Of a stretch of 64,000 nt of DNA, positions 45,946 through 57,791 are shown piece after piece. Position 1 is the stretch's first letter. The number at the start of each line of letters is the position of its first letter. Made by a program: the position numbers and the translations under genes. Below the pieces are notes generated by a model. That model worked only from the letters and a program-made list of their open reading frames with translations, was not told the origin of the DNA and did not search any database. This DNA is from Maratus speciosus (taxonomy: Eukaryota > Arthropoda > Arachnida > Araneae > Salticidae): positions 521,177,451 to 521,241,450 of the forward strand of contig OZ010795.1 of the NCBI GenBank assembly GCA_963932465.1, given 5' to 3'.

Positions 45946-46880
45946 TATAAGGAAAAAAATTACTTCTCAATGCAATTTGATTGAAAGCTGTATCTAAATT
46001 TATTCTTGAGATATTAATTTTGTTTATAGCTTTTAGTACCAATTTTGTAATTGTGGCAACATAAGTACTCCATTTCTATTAAAAGTAAATGAAAATAGTA
46101 GATTACCGTGCTTTTTTTGTTGCCATTTCCTCATAAAAATTGAAATTAAACTACATGCTATGTCAAAAATACCGTCTGAATCCGGTGAATTTTGGTTTTA
46201 TTTCGTTTCTAATCATCAAATAAATATTTCTTAGTTTATAGCAAAAATATTTTACAAACGATATAACACTTTCTCTTTAAGAAAACGTACTTTAAATAAT
46301 TGTGTATTAAATAATTGTTGTTACCTTCACAATTACTTATTTCGTATCAGAAAGCTGAAAGAATGCAATTTTATTTATGCGTTTGTAATAGTATTTTCCA
46401 TATTTTGAAAAAAAAATCATTTCTGATAATGACTTCTGATAAAACATGGAGCTATTATAAATAAAAACAAACGAAAGCATATGTAACATTAAATACCGGA
46501 TTTTTTTGCCAAGCTTCTTGAAAGACGATATTGATTTTTGTTGTGTTTGTGTATTATTCTGCAATAAATGAGTCATTTAAATAGTTCTCTATATGGGCGA
46601 GATTGACTGAAAAATTTAAGAATCTCAGAAGCTCTGTACTGTATAGATTTTGTTTAACACTGGATCATAAAAGTAGAATTCTTTAGCGGATGCAATGATG
46701 TCATTTTATAAAAAAACGTGTTTTTTAATTGTTAAACTGAAATATGTTTCGTAGAAATACGTCATTTCACCCCAGTTCTTTTGAAATTCTTCACAGGTGA
46801 AAAAACTTCTTTTAAAAATAACGTAATCGAAAGGACAGGCTGATAAAGCGCAATGTTTTACAAAAATTTACAGTGTCTGT

Positions 46881-48186
46881 AACTAATTTTGTACCTTTTT
46901 TATAAATCAATGAAACAGTTCCTTCTTAAACGTTTTCCTTCGTCGATGTTTGACGGGTCCCACCTCATTATAATAAAGGATGCAACATATATGTTCACTT
47001 AAAAAAAAGAACGTACAACATAGTTTATTCAAAGTATTGAAAATATGTAAATGCGTTAAATTTTTATTATTCAGAAGAATATATAATACATTTCATGCGT
47101 AATTAAAGAATCTTTATCTTGTGAAGTGAAGAGAATCAACTTTTATGTAAATTCTTTAAATTTTCATTCTATAAATTCTTATGAATATATGATAAACTTC
47201 AAGCGCAATTAAATAATCTTTATCTTTTGAAGTAAATTAAATTTTTATTAATCGAAATTTTCTCAAAGATAATATACTTTTAAAAATATTTTACTATCTA
47301 TGTTATTAAATTTTTTTCAGTATATGATATGATTCTATCATACCTTTTTATGTTAGTTATAAATAAAATATTTTCATGAATCTAAATGTTATGAATAATT
47401 TATGGGACGCTAGCTCTCATTATTTTCAAATTTCTTTTGTAATGGAAAATACTATTTCATATTTGTGTTTTCTCATAGTATGAGACTATAAAATATTAGT
47501 TTTGTGTCAGTTATGTTTTTACCTTTTACGTGCTGAAAGCAGCGGTATGTTTTGAGACAGTGTGATTTATTATTTTTCTTCAACGGTACGGTCATAAATC
47601 ATTGCTTTTTCTTTGTCTAAATAATATTGATTTTACGAATTTTCATCTCATACTTCCAATTCAGTATATCTCACTATTTAACATAACATTGAAATCTAAT
47701 ACGTTTTTTTTCCCGTGAAATTGAAACAAATCAATTACAAGCCGTAACATAACAGATTGGATGACGTAATTTTTATTTTTATATTGAAATTCAGAATTTC
47801 TTTTCTCGCATTTCTTTTTTTTTTTTTAAGTTAAGTAATGGTGAAATAATGTGTATTTTATTTTTCCGAATAAATATGTGTATTTTGCTAAAGTAATATA
47901 GCAAAAAATAATAGATAAAACTTAATTTATCGGGATTAAAAGAAATTTATAAAATAAATTGCACTTAAGTTTGATTTAATTCAAATTTTAATTCATAACG
48001 TGTTTACAGTTTTTTCGTTCACAATATGAAATAAATGAATATTTACATATATTTCTAGTTATATTTATGGAAATAAATATGCTAATGATGTCAGTCTTGT
48101 TTATGCACTTATTAATATATCAATAGAGATTTAAAAATATACGAAACATTATGTGTAGATTAGATAAGTTTATTTTATTTTTAAGG
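46881..48186. other. AT-rich stretch, no gene recognised
   Basis: A TCTTTATCTT(G/T)TGAAGT block recurs at 47110 and 47217 (about 107 bp apart). Otherwise nothing supports a gene, RNA or element. Confidence 0.6.
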
Positions 48187-48190
48187 TTAA

Positions 48191-48385
48191 CATATTAAGG
48201 ACCAGTATATTTTACAGGAATTTTATTCAGTTCATACCACTTTTAGTTAAACATTTACTTTTACTTTCTGAATCACAGGAATGTGTTGATAAAATAAGGT
48301 AAATTTTACTTCTCTTTACTAGAAAAAAAAAGAATAAAAATCACAAATATAAAGTTGCAAAAAAGCAACGTTAGACTTTAATGGG
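48191..48385. mobile_element. Candidate piggyBac-type miniature element, 195 bp
   Basis: TTAA at 48187-48190 and 48386-48389. Ends CATATTAAGGACCAG and (reversed) CCCATTAAAGTCTAACG are similar but imperfect. The length agrees with the 200-bp elements at 3785 and 29800. Confidence 0.5.
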
Positions 48386-48994
48386 TTAAGATTTTATTAC
48401 TATTTTTTTATTCTATAAAGGTAACATGCCCAAATGCCGTTAAAATTAACTTTATATTAATTATGTAAAAATACTTAAAACGAAAGAATACATGCAGTAG
48501 CTTGTAAAGCATAATTTTCTATACTAGGGGACGCTGCCCCCTACGAGCTACGCTCGTCAACCCCCGTTCAGACACCGCAGACTCTAAAACCACGCTCATT
48601 TGATCGGCTTAAAAAATATTTCGGAAGATTGAATTATAAGTTTAAAAACAGTGACGATCTCCCTATAAACGGGTTTCTATTCATTTCTCTTTGATTGGGG
48701 AATTTTATAGCCAAATCAGCGGCTGTTAAATGATACAATGGCTGTTTCCGTCTTTGATTAAATAAAATCAGTTGACATTTCAAAATAAGCTAATATAAAA
48801 TGAATTAAATAAACAGAGTCTTTGCCTCTCGGTATTTTTTAGCAAAGCAAAAAGAAAGTTTTTTTAATGACACTTTAAATGTATCGTTTTTAATCTGACG
48901 TAATTTTCACTAAACGTTTCTTTCTCCTTTTACTATTCACCTGAAAATAATTTTGTTAGAAATGAAATATTATTTGCCCTATCCTATTAAAAAT

Positions 48995-49601
48995 TAAACA
49001 AAAACATAATTTGAAGAACAAATTAAAAAAACTAAATTTATTTCCTACATTGTTTAAGCCCGAGAAGGGACATATATTAAATTATTTCATTCAATTAGTT
49101 CTACATTTAATGTTAAATTTTTTAACAAATTAGTTAAGCCAATTGAAGATTAAAAAATAAAAATAAAATTCATACAATATGATACTTAAAACACCCTAAA
49201 ATAATAGATTCCGTTCAAATGAAATTGAAATAAATCTTAGACTTCTTCCATTTTTTATTGAAAATATTTGTATTGCAGATTTTGTATTATATTTATGACA
49301 ATTGTGCATAAAATGATGAGATGCATGCAAAATACAAAACTTAAAAAAAAGTCTAAGATTTATTTCGATTTCATTTGAACGGAATCCATTTTTTTTAGGG
49401 TGTTTTAAGTATCATATTGTATGAATTTTATTTCTATTTTTTAATCTTCAATTGGCTTAACTAATTTGTTACAAAAATTTAACTTTAAATGTAGAGCTAA
49501 TTGAATGAAATAATTTAATATATGTCCCTTCTCGGGCTTAAACAATGTAGGAAATAAATTTTCTTTTTTGAATTTGTTCTTCAAATTATGTTTTTGTTTA
49601 A
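48995..49601. repeat. Large inverted repeat, 250-bp arms, about 100-bp loop
   Basis: Arms 48995-49244 and 49349-49601 are close reverse complements (for example TGTTTAAGCCCGAGAAGGGA against TCCCTTCTCGGGCTTAAACA). Transcription in either direction would give a long near-perfect hairpin RNA. No reading frame uses it. Confidence 0.95.
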
Positions 49602-50666
49602 TATGTCAAGTTTTTTAATAACTACAGCACTCAGACGAACGCATTTCAAAATTAATAGAGAGTATCATCATCAGGCTTTGATGTATGCGGTATTGCATCA
49701 CAATGTGGGATGCAGTTTATCAATGTGTAATTCAAAATATTTCACCACTGTAGTAATGCAGGTTGCGGTAGTTTGGACAAAAACTTCCAATCTGAATGTA
49801 AAAAACCTGTAATCAAAACATAAAAAATTAACTTAACTTAAATTTAGATACCCTATTTCCCGCACAGGAACGCTATGAATGTAAATTGGGTTGAATCCTT
49901 AATGCTAATATTTAACAATATTATAGCTGTGATACAATAAAACATAAAAGTTTTACTTAAATTTTTAAACCTTATTCTCTCCCAAGGGGTGATGCAAACA
50001 CAACAGAAAATTATTACCTAAGTTTAACTTGGGGTATAAATAGTTCTCATCTCGGGAAAAAAATACATTTTAAAATTTAAGTTATGTAATTCCCCACTAA
50101 GTTCGCTACCTGCGTAAAAATAGCTATCCATTAGAAACTTTTTACTAAAATATAAACTTGACCAAAGCAAAAACTTATTCTGAAAATATCCTTTTTATTT
50201 CCACTATGACGCCATATTCACCTTTTTAATTTTTGAAAAATTAATATTTCACGTGAAAATCTTTCAACTAAAAAGAAATAAATTATTATTACGGCTTTTG
50301 AAATTTTTGCAACAATGAAGTAAAAATGTTACATTTTTTTATGAAAAATGTCCATTGATTTTCAATGAAAAAAGCGAAAATTGGAATTATTAAGAAAAAT
50401 ATTTGAATAATATACAAAAAAATTGGCCCTTGTTTCTCTCTGGGTTATAATTCCCCCATATGCAAAGGTATTTTGCCATTCGTTTCCACCCTGACGTCAG
50501 GCAAGCGTTTTTAAACTTTAAATTTATAATATTATTAGAATTAGTAAAGAATAAAAAATGAGTGGCATCAGGGACAAAAAGGTGAGAAGAAAAAATGAAA
50601 AAGTTACCATTTCCATAGGCTTTTCTATGTTAAATTAACATTGAGAAGTGAGACTGGAAATAAATA

Positions 50667-50690
50667 AGTATTGCGCTGCCGCGCAATACT
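50667..50690. other. Perfect 10-bp stem hairpin at insertion boundary
   Basis: AGTATTGCGC-TGCC-GCGCAATACT in otherwise AT-rich DNA, three bases before the Helitron alignment resumes. Its position and GC-rich loop are those of a Helitron-type 3' hairpin, though a CTRR end is not clear. Confidence 0.6.
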
Positions 50691-51485
50691 TAAATAGTTG
50701 AAAATATCATCTTAAAATATTACATGTCTCGCGCAATTTTTAAATTTAAACTGTTTTGTAATATTACTTTTTGTTCATTTTACGTAATGTGTAATGTGAC
50801 GTAAATGTGACGTAATTTCTCCTATTTAAGACTTCTAACGCATGTTAATGAATTTATTATTTTACAACATTCTTTCACTTTTAAAATTCACGTGTAATAT
50901 GGTTTTTATGATAATTTTTAATGAGTTCCTGCTTTTTATATTTTCTTGTTTATAATAGTCACGTGTAAAATAAATTTTTTATTTGAAGCAAATATTATTA
51001 TTTGCGCTGTTTATACCGTTGGCAACAGTTTAAATTAATACCAATTTCTAAAATGTGTAAAAAAATATCTCTCAAAATGCTGAAAATTTGAATTTAAAAT
51101 AGAAATAACACCTCAAAAATGAGTCAAATTAATAAACTGAGTGAAGTCTGCACACCGGGAAATTCTGACGCATAAAATGATCTAAAAATGATTAAATTCC
51201 GATGTACAGTTTTTGCTCCTATAAAACTTTTTTAATGGAACGATTTTGTCCAACTTTAGCATTAAATATCTCTTTAAATATTTCTTCGATTTGAAAACTG
51301 TTTGCATCAGCGTGTTTATCAAACATTTCTCTATAATTGCACCGATTTTCATATTTTTGTATGCAATATTTTGCTTAATATTAAGGTAGAAAGACCTCTG
51401 GTCACAAAAAATTCAAAACCGGCGGCGGCGGCGGCGGCGGCGGTGACAGCGGTAGTTACTTTTTTTTAGAATAGAGAGATTCTGA

Positions 51486-51510
51486 TATATATATATATAT
51501 ATATATATAT
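51486..51510. repeat. (TA)n microsatellite
   Basis: About 12 TA units just outside the Helitron's 5' end. Confidence 0.9.
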
Positions 51511-51823
51511 TTTAACAAGAGAGAGAATATAATTTTGACAAATATATGTACTATCAAGGAAAAACACCGCTCATCCTACTAATTAGGCGGCAAACCATGC
51601 GGGTGATAAAATGGCTGTTCCAATAAATCACTATTAATAACAACTAATTAATGATATACTAAAATTTTGCATAGGTGGCGTTGTACATATAGTAAATTGT
51701 AAAATTTCCCCTAGTGACGCCTTATGTAGATATCACATTTGGATCGTGGATAATCTTTACCTTCGTATATCAGACCGGAAATCAGTTAGCCTACTACAGA
51801 CGTTTAAAGTTTGGAACTCTTAC

Positions 51824-52010
51824 TCTATAATAATAAGGAAAGAAGTATGTTTGTGAATGTGTCTGTCTGTCGACGATGTTCTGAAGAGACCGCTGCACGC
51901 AGAGCTAGAAAACTTACTAGGAAGATACCTCTATGTATGCAGTTTTGAACTTCGAAGCCCGATTTTGGATTTTTTTTATTTAATTTTCTATTTGATTTTT
52001 AACATTTGTT
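51824..52010 (+). repeat. Dispersed head sequence TCTATAATAATAAGGAAAG, copy 1
   Basis: About 180 bp match 59568-59755: TCTATAATAATAAGGAAAGA, GTGTTCTGAAGAGAC-type block, CTGCACG(C/T)AGAGCTA and CGAAGCCCGATTT. The start is Helitron-like, but the 3' ends were not found. Confidence 0.65.
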
Positions 52011-52943
52011 TTTAGATATACCATATTATTCGTAGATGGCAGTACCAAACAAGCAGAGTTTTGCAGGCGTTTACTTCCGATGTCCATTTTATCATTATAA
52101 ATCTTTAATTTGTTACATTAAATCTTGATTTGACCATGGTATCGGGAATGGTAAACATTTATGGTTAGTAAATGTGCTCTCTTTGAATAAATTGTGCAGT
52201 AATTGTCAAGATTTTTTTTTTCTTTTTTTTTCAAATTTCAAATAAATATCTCCGGCACAATCTTTTTTCTTGCGCCATATAGACAGGGTTTTAGAAGTGA
52301 AAGAATTATATTCTTTCCCTGTTTTAATAAAAGACATACGTAATGTATGATATATTTTTATGGATTATGAATTATCCTATTTATGGATTTTGTCTGAAGT
52401 TCTTTAGAAATTGAAGATTTATTTTTATTTATTTGTTTTCTTATGGAGATATACGAAGGTGAGTCAAGTTTTTCTTATCTCAAATATCTCTATATTTGTT
52501 ATTTAATTTATTTCTTGACTATATATTTCATTTATTTCATTTCAGTTCTACAATAAATTAGTGTAGTAATTTGTTTTCTGCCTCGATTAATTTATCAGTG
52601 TATGTATATAATTTTTAAGATTATTCTGGTAACTCGTGATGCAATTTTTTAATTTTTTGCGATTTTTTTATATTGATGTTTACAGATTTCTCGCGTTTGG
52701 GCTATTTTTAACGGCTGCTTGCAACTCCGGGCGGATGAAATGGAGCTAAATATAACATAAATCTTTTCAAAAGAGATTGCAGTGCGATGTTATTTAAGAC
52801 TATGCTCCAAGGCTATCATTTGGTGATATGAGCTATAATTTCTGACCAGAACATTTGAAGTTTCAAGAAACGGTTTTCTGTTGAGATTTTTATTGGTTAC
52901 AAATTATATACTTGGTGTTTCCGCGCACCCGTTACAATATTTC

Positions 52944-53340
52944 AGGAGAAAAAGAGTACACCTAGATGAGGAGATATTACATAACAATGCATCGTCGAAA
53001 CTCTTTCCTTGTGCGGTAGTAACGATGCAAAACACAAGAAAGAAAGGAGACGAATAGGTTTAGAAGACATATTTCTTTTCCTGGTATCGAGAAAACGCTG
53101 GGACAATGCTGGACAATGCTTAGGAACTTGCTGCATGGATCATGGCAGCTTCTAAAGAAGTCCGGGACACTTCCGGAATTTTCGAGACCATTAGATCTTC
53201 CATGCGTCGAAGATGTGAGGCCTGCATCACCTTCCGGGAACTTAATTTCTAACAACGACTCCTTTAATGACGATTATTGAATGTCTTATTCTTCTTATTT
53301 CTTAGTTTTTTTCTGTACTAAGAATAATAAATATGTTTTC
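52944..53340 (+). CDS. Candidate terminal exon with polyadenylation signal
   Basis: A GC-richer island. TTACAATATTTCAG at 52930-52943 is a good splice acceptor. One frame entered from it stays open for about 36 codons (to TAG near 53056). An overlapping frame is open from about 53024 to TGA at 53277-53279, with protein-like content including ISFPGIEKTLGQCWTMLRNL and ending SNNDSFNDDY. AATAAA follows near 53327. The two open parts are in different frames, so either one is the real exon or a frameshift has occurred. The minus strand is also open for 92 codons. Product not recognised; host exon, or relic of an unknown element. Confidence 0.3.
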
Positions 53341-53344
53341 TCAC

Positions 53345-54700
53345 ACTGTTCGTGTCCGTTCTTTTTTATGTTTTGTGTCGTCACTACCGCGCTAGCAAAT
53401 CGTTTCCGACAATGCATTGCTATGTGATTTCCCATCGTTTAGTTGTACACTATCTCCACTGAAACTTTGTAACCGCTGTGCTGAAACACCCTATATATAT
53501 GGGGGCATTCTCACAATCTTTTGACTTTCATGTCCCTGAATAATAATTTTTTATTTAATACACTTTTTTGTGTTTTTTTATTTCATATTCTTGGGAACAT
53601 CCAAATGCATGATTGCACAACAATATTAACGAGATAAATAAGTTTTGGACGATGTTGGGGGTCCAAACACATGGAAAACTCATCTACCGTTCTGTGTCCC
53701 TCATGCTGATTTTGAAGTTTGGAGCTGTCTGGATAAAATTGTTTCAATAAAAATAATTCGCTGTAATTTTTTTCTGAAACTGGAACTATTGTTTTATATA
53801 AATAGGTAGCTAAAAATTAACCTGCACACATTTCTAGGGTTGATATTATTTTTTAAACTCTGTCCTTGGCTTTTAGATTCCTTACCACCACTTTTCAAAA
53901 ACTGTACAGAAAATCACTTCAGATGCAGCGACAGAATTTTTTCAAGTTTTTGCTCATGCAGAAGTATGCTAGAGAAAGAATATCTAAAATTCTTTGACAG
54001 GAAATTTACTGCAGAATATAAATCAGCATTTAAATATCAATTTCAAGCACCGTGGCTTTATTGGTAGTCTTACCGTCCCCAAGGTTTATTCCTGCACTTT
54101 TCGAGGTAAATTTAAAAATAATAATAATTTAATCCAATGTTAACAACTGTTTCTAAAAATCAATAAACATTGTGGCTATCACTTAGTTTTAACATGATTT
54201 TCCTAAAAATATGTGGTAATTTTACTTACCGTTCCATCCTTACCGTCTCTTTTTTTAACATTTCGTCCCTTTTTTTACCATTTCGTCCCTTTTTTCCTAC
54301 ACCATCCCCTTCTTTTACTCCACCGTCCCTTCTTTAACGCCCCTTTAAGACAATGTTATGCAAAAATTCTGTATTAAAAGTACTACACTTTTATTATTTC
54401 TTATTTGAATGTCCTGTGGGTACTCTGAAAATTCATTATAAGTAAAAATTTAGAAGAAAATAAACAGTTGTAGAGGTAAGACGGTAACTAAAATTAAACT
54501 CGCAAATTTAACTTAAACCTCAGCTAACCCTTATGTCAATGACCAAAATTTGCCCTTGTGTCCAATGACCGGGGTACCCGGGTACCTGCTGCGATTTTAA
54601 AATACGGGAGTTATTAAACAACGCTATTTCATACAGTGTTACAGTCCCGACTTTAGAGAAGAGAAATTTGATACATTTTTTAAATATTAATTACTTCAGG
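53345..54700. other. No gene recognised; T-rich minisatellite inside
   Basis: At about 54235-54340, units such as CCGTCTCTTTTTTTAACATT and TTTCGTCCCTTTTTTTACCA repeat loosely about six times. The 75-codon frame at 53840 has no recognisable features. CCTATATATATGGGGGC near 53491 is not supported as a promoter. Confidence 0.5.
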
Positions 54701-54728
54701 TATCAACAATTCAAACACAGATCACACA

Positions 54729-55400
54729 TTGGAAGAGTGGAAAACAAACATTTATCCGTTTTATAGAGCAAGTAGGAGTGTAGACCGTTTCTGGAATAGC
54801 CTTAGATTTATTCGTTTTGACAATCAGAACACACGAGTGGAATATTTTCAAAATGTTATAGCTGCAGCAATTCGTGATTTATGTACTATGCTAAATCCTA
54901 ACCTATTTAAAAAAAATACATACCGACGGAAGACTTATAAGGTTGATAAGCAGTTATTTCCGCATCGAGGAAGAAAAAGATTCACACAATATACTCCCTC
55001 TAAACCGGCTAAAAATGGGATAAAAATATGGTGGGTATGTGATGCAAATAATTATTAACCTCTCACCGGCCAACTATGCACCAGAAAAGGAGGTACAGAC
55101 CGTAAAATAAATAGAGATGAATGAGTTGTGAAAGACTTCGCCTCTCCATTTAAGGATTCTGACGAAACATCGCCATTGACAAGTTTGTTCTTCTATTTAT
55201 TTGGCCAAGCGTTTATTATACTGGATGCTCACAATGGTTAGCACTTTGAAAAGAAAAAATCCTTATATTCCCCAAGAAATGAGGCCATGTAAATCGCGCA
55301 AGTGTTATCCACAGAATTTGGATTTCATGATGACATACGTATTTGTTCGTATGGTCAAAAAATGAACAAAGCTGTCATTCGAATCTCCAAAACTCAAGAA
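54729..55400 (+). pseudogene. piggyBac transposase relic
   Basis: piggyBac transposases excise elements precisely at TTAA. The open part (54729-55058) reads SLRFIRFDNQNTR, then YKVDKQLFPHRGRKRF and YTPSKPAKNGIKIWWVCDA. The Asp in VDKQL and the Asp in WVCDA sit where the first two catalytic Asp of the family lie; the usual Glu after the first is Lys here. Beyond a stop the match continues brokenly, with an IFGFHDD-like piece (FGFHDDIRICSYGQK, about 55321-55365). The third Asp region is not seen. N-terminus missing. It shows that a piggyBac source once existed in this genome, consistent with the TTAA elements nearby. Confidence 0.85.
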
Positions 55401-55549
55401 ATTGTAATATTTGCGTTACAACAAATTTTGCATCACTAGAGTGACGAATAATAACGCATAAAACGTTTAATGTGATTGGATTCTTTAGCACAAATGTTTG
55501 AATTCGAGTCCAGTTAATAGTAATTGAAGGAAAATGTTTTGTTCTGCTT

Positions 55550-56272
55550 TTAAAAAACTTCTGTATTTCGTTTTGGTGGCTCACATGACCACCTTAATTC
55601 GGTATACAGTAGGAGTTGCGGATGCTGACTTTTAATAACCTTACAAATAAGTTTAACCCTTCACTGCACGATTTTTTCTATTTGTATAAAAAAAATTATT
55701 TGAATTCTAGATATCGTTCTAATAATGGGAAAATAGTAAAAAAAAAAAAAAAAAAATTAAAATTTTCAGCTAAAATTTAATATTTTATGGCGTGTACCCT
55801 ATGTACATAATTAGGGTTTTAAAATATTGTATTGATATATTTTACAACTAAATGAGCTTAAATTAATTAATTTTATCTGCTTAACACTCTGCAACTTTGT
55901 TTATATTAATATTTTTAAGTATTCAGTAAAAATAATGAAAGTAAATTTTACCTTAATAGCTTGATCGAATTTTTTTTTGTTTGCTTCCGAAGAACAAATT
56001 CTAATTTTTTGTCAAATGCAGCTATCTGACATGGGCAAAATAAGTGTTATTCCTTTCTTTGGACTGTTCTTAATCAGGGATAAAGATCATATTGGCCAAA
56101 TTCATGACACATAATAAGAATTACAGTGTTTTTAGGTATGTGTCAGATGTGGCACGTCCTGCAGTGAAGGGTTAAAAAGTTTGTTTTTAAGAGTTCGGGA
56201 TTTTATATGCTTTATTAATTTAATGGCCCATTCAACATTTTCATAAGACATTTTCTCGGGCATAGAATTTAT
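55550..56272 (-). pseudogene. hAT transposase relic interrupted by a TTAA element
   Basis: On the minus strand, the sequence after an acceptor-like CTCTCTTTACAG opens into ...ENVEWAIKLIKHIKSRTLKN. After the miniature element at 55657-56171 it continues in the same frame with KVIKSQHPQLLLYTELRW, until TAA at 55550-55552. The order (helical stretch, K-x-R-x-L-x-x-x-LF, then LLLYTELRW) matches the core of ZBED5-like hAT transposases: compare LLLYCEFRWLSRGKV in the element at 38226. Short and diverged. The acceptor may be real, since the other copy also has an intron. Confidence 0.6.
55657..56171. mobile_element. piggyBac-type miniature element, 515 bp
   Basis: TTAA at 55653-55656 and 56172-56175. 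Ends CCCTTCACTGCACGA and TCCTGCAGTGAAGGG are inverted over 12 bases with at most one gap. Non-coding; contains an A run near 55738-55757. Removing it with one TTAA restores an open hAT-like reading frame on the minus strand. Confidence 0.85.
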
Positions 56273-56275
56273 CTG

Positions 56276-57791
56276 TAAAGAGAGCAACAAATGGTTCTAC
56301 AGTGCTTTGCCATCTCTTTAATTTCCGCACTGGCTCTAGCCACCGCCCCTAAGTATAGGCCAAGCGCTCACACAAAAATGGCGAATGTCGTAGGCGGATT
56401 TTTTAAGCGTTTGTACGGTCGCATGAACTTAAACACCAGTATTTTTTAAAAGTTGTCTTTGACTCATCTAATTTCATAAAAACATAGTTGGAAAACTTTA
56501 AAAAGTTATTGGTTTTCAAATTCAATGAACTGTACAAAAGTTAAAAATAATATGCCTGAGACAACCTCCATGTTTGTGTCAGCGCTCAGGCCAAATATTC
56601 TGAGGGCAGTGTTCCAATATTGTGACCCTTCATTGCTTTCAATTCATCAGTCATTCGTGTTCATATGGGATTTACTATGTATTGATCCAAAAATATTTTG
56701 TTTGTAAATACAAACAATATAATACTGATAGCTTTGTGAAACCTCTTTTAGACTAGCGTTAGTAAGGCATTTAATTTTAATCAAGTTCACTTACTCAAAC
56801 AATAGAGAAATCTTGTTCTAGGTACCTGTTTCAAAAAAGTAAGTTGACCCTTAACTACCCTAGTCTGAACGGGATATTAGTATATGTACTAACAAAACTC
56901 CGAACCTGGTAATGTCACTAGATACATGCATATGTAGTGCAAATTTAACACATCTGAAGAAGCTGTTAAGTGTTTTGCTCACCAGTCATATAGTTAATTT
57001 AAAAAAATGTTGTTTGACAAGGTAACATTGGACACTAAATTAACAACTTTTTCATTGAGCAAATTCTTGACAATGTCAATTTTACAAGGTTTATTATGTG
57101 TCTCTGCAATTATATGATGTTCACGAACTCAAGAGGCTCGTTAAACTATCAGGAAGGGGCCAGGGATTTATAGCGCCAACTTAATGGAGACGACTGGGAC
57201 AAACCATGCAAAATTTCATCACTAAATTTAGGATATTTTTGGGTACTAATTGTTAAAGTGATTAAACATTACAAAAGGAAAAAATTAAATTAGTTATAGA
57301 AGTATATATTATTGTTTATTTAGTCTCCTTGAACTCTGTGCCTATGTCCAAGACATTTTACATTTGTTTTAACAAGCATTGTGATAGTTTCAGCATTCAT
57401 ACATTACATTTGATATTGAAAAAAATCGATTGAGCGGTTTATCTTTCAAATTTGAATGGTTTCTTTTGAAATTATGACGGAGTTCAGAATGAAACGTGCA
57501 GTTATTGGTTAACACTTGACACCAAGTAACACTGAGAGGAGTAAATTCAAATATCCAAATTTTCCTTCAGAATACAATTTCTCACATTTTTATATTAAAT
57601 ACACGTTTATTTCCCCATTTATCGCATTTTTTGATTGGAAAACGTAAAATTATAGTGCTAGTAGAAATTAATAGTTGCACTGGAAATATTTTAAGGAAAA
57701 TAAAATTTAGTTTATTAAAAAGAGTTGTAGATATTTATTAATGTATAAATAAATATTTCTGTAAAAAAGGAATTTTATCACATTTTTTGTA

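Larger units (their letters stand above)
44381..46880 (+). mobile_element. Helitron-like repeat interrupted by a second Helitron
   Basis: Head TCTATATTATAAAGGACAAA after A, as at 35096 and 36971. The sequence runs to 44540 and resumes at 45946 (TATAAGGAAAAAAATTAC), matching 35096-35815 in order. A stretch at about 46200-46600 has no counterpart there. The 3' end was not found. Open frames inside are not protein-like. Confidence 0.65.
48990..50693. mobile_element. Insertion inside the Helitron
   Basis: The Helitron alignment breaks after CCTATTAAAAAT and resumes at ATAGTTGAAAA. The inserted 1.7 kb opens with a large inverted repeat (48995-49601) and closes with a perfect 10-bp hairpin at 50667-50690, close to the breakpoint. 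A piece at 50200-50290 resembles the Helitron-like element at 43338. The inserted part may be one Helitron-type element or a composite. Confidence 0.6.
48524..51479 (-). mobile_element. Helitron, reverse orientation, interrupted by 1.7 kb
   Basis: On the minus strand it starts TCTCTCTATTC after A (51480), has the (GCC)n tract (51419-51443), and ends in a GGGGGC-type hairpin and CTAG before T (48523). Sequences 50694-51479 and 48524-48989 match the two halves of the Helitron at 44541. The material between them is a later insertion. Non-coding. Confidence 0.9.

Noticed and set aside
52942..53255. Minus-strand 92-codon open frame
   Set aside because: The plus strand has a better exon context (acceptor, stop, AATAAA); the minus frame lacks any recognisable feature.
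53491..53505. CCTATATATATGGGGG as a TATA-type core promoter
   Set aside because: TA-rich words are very common here and no transcript start or downstream gene supports it.
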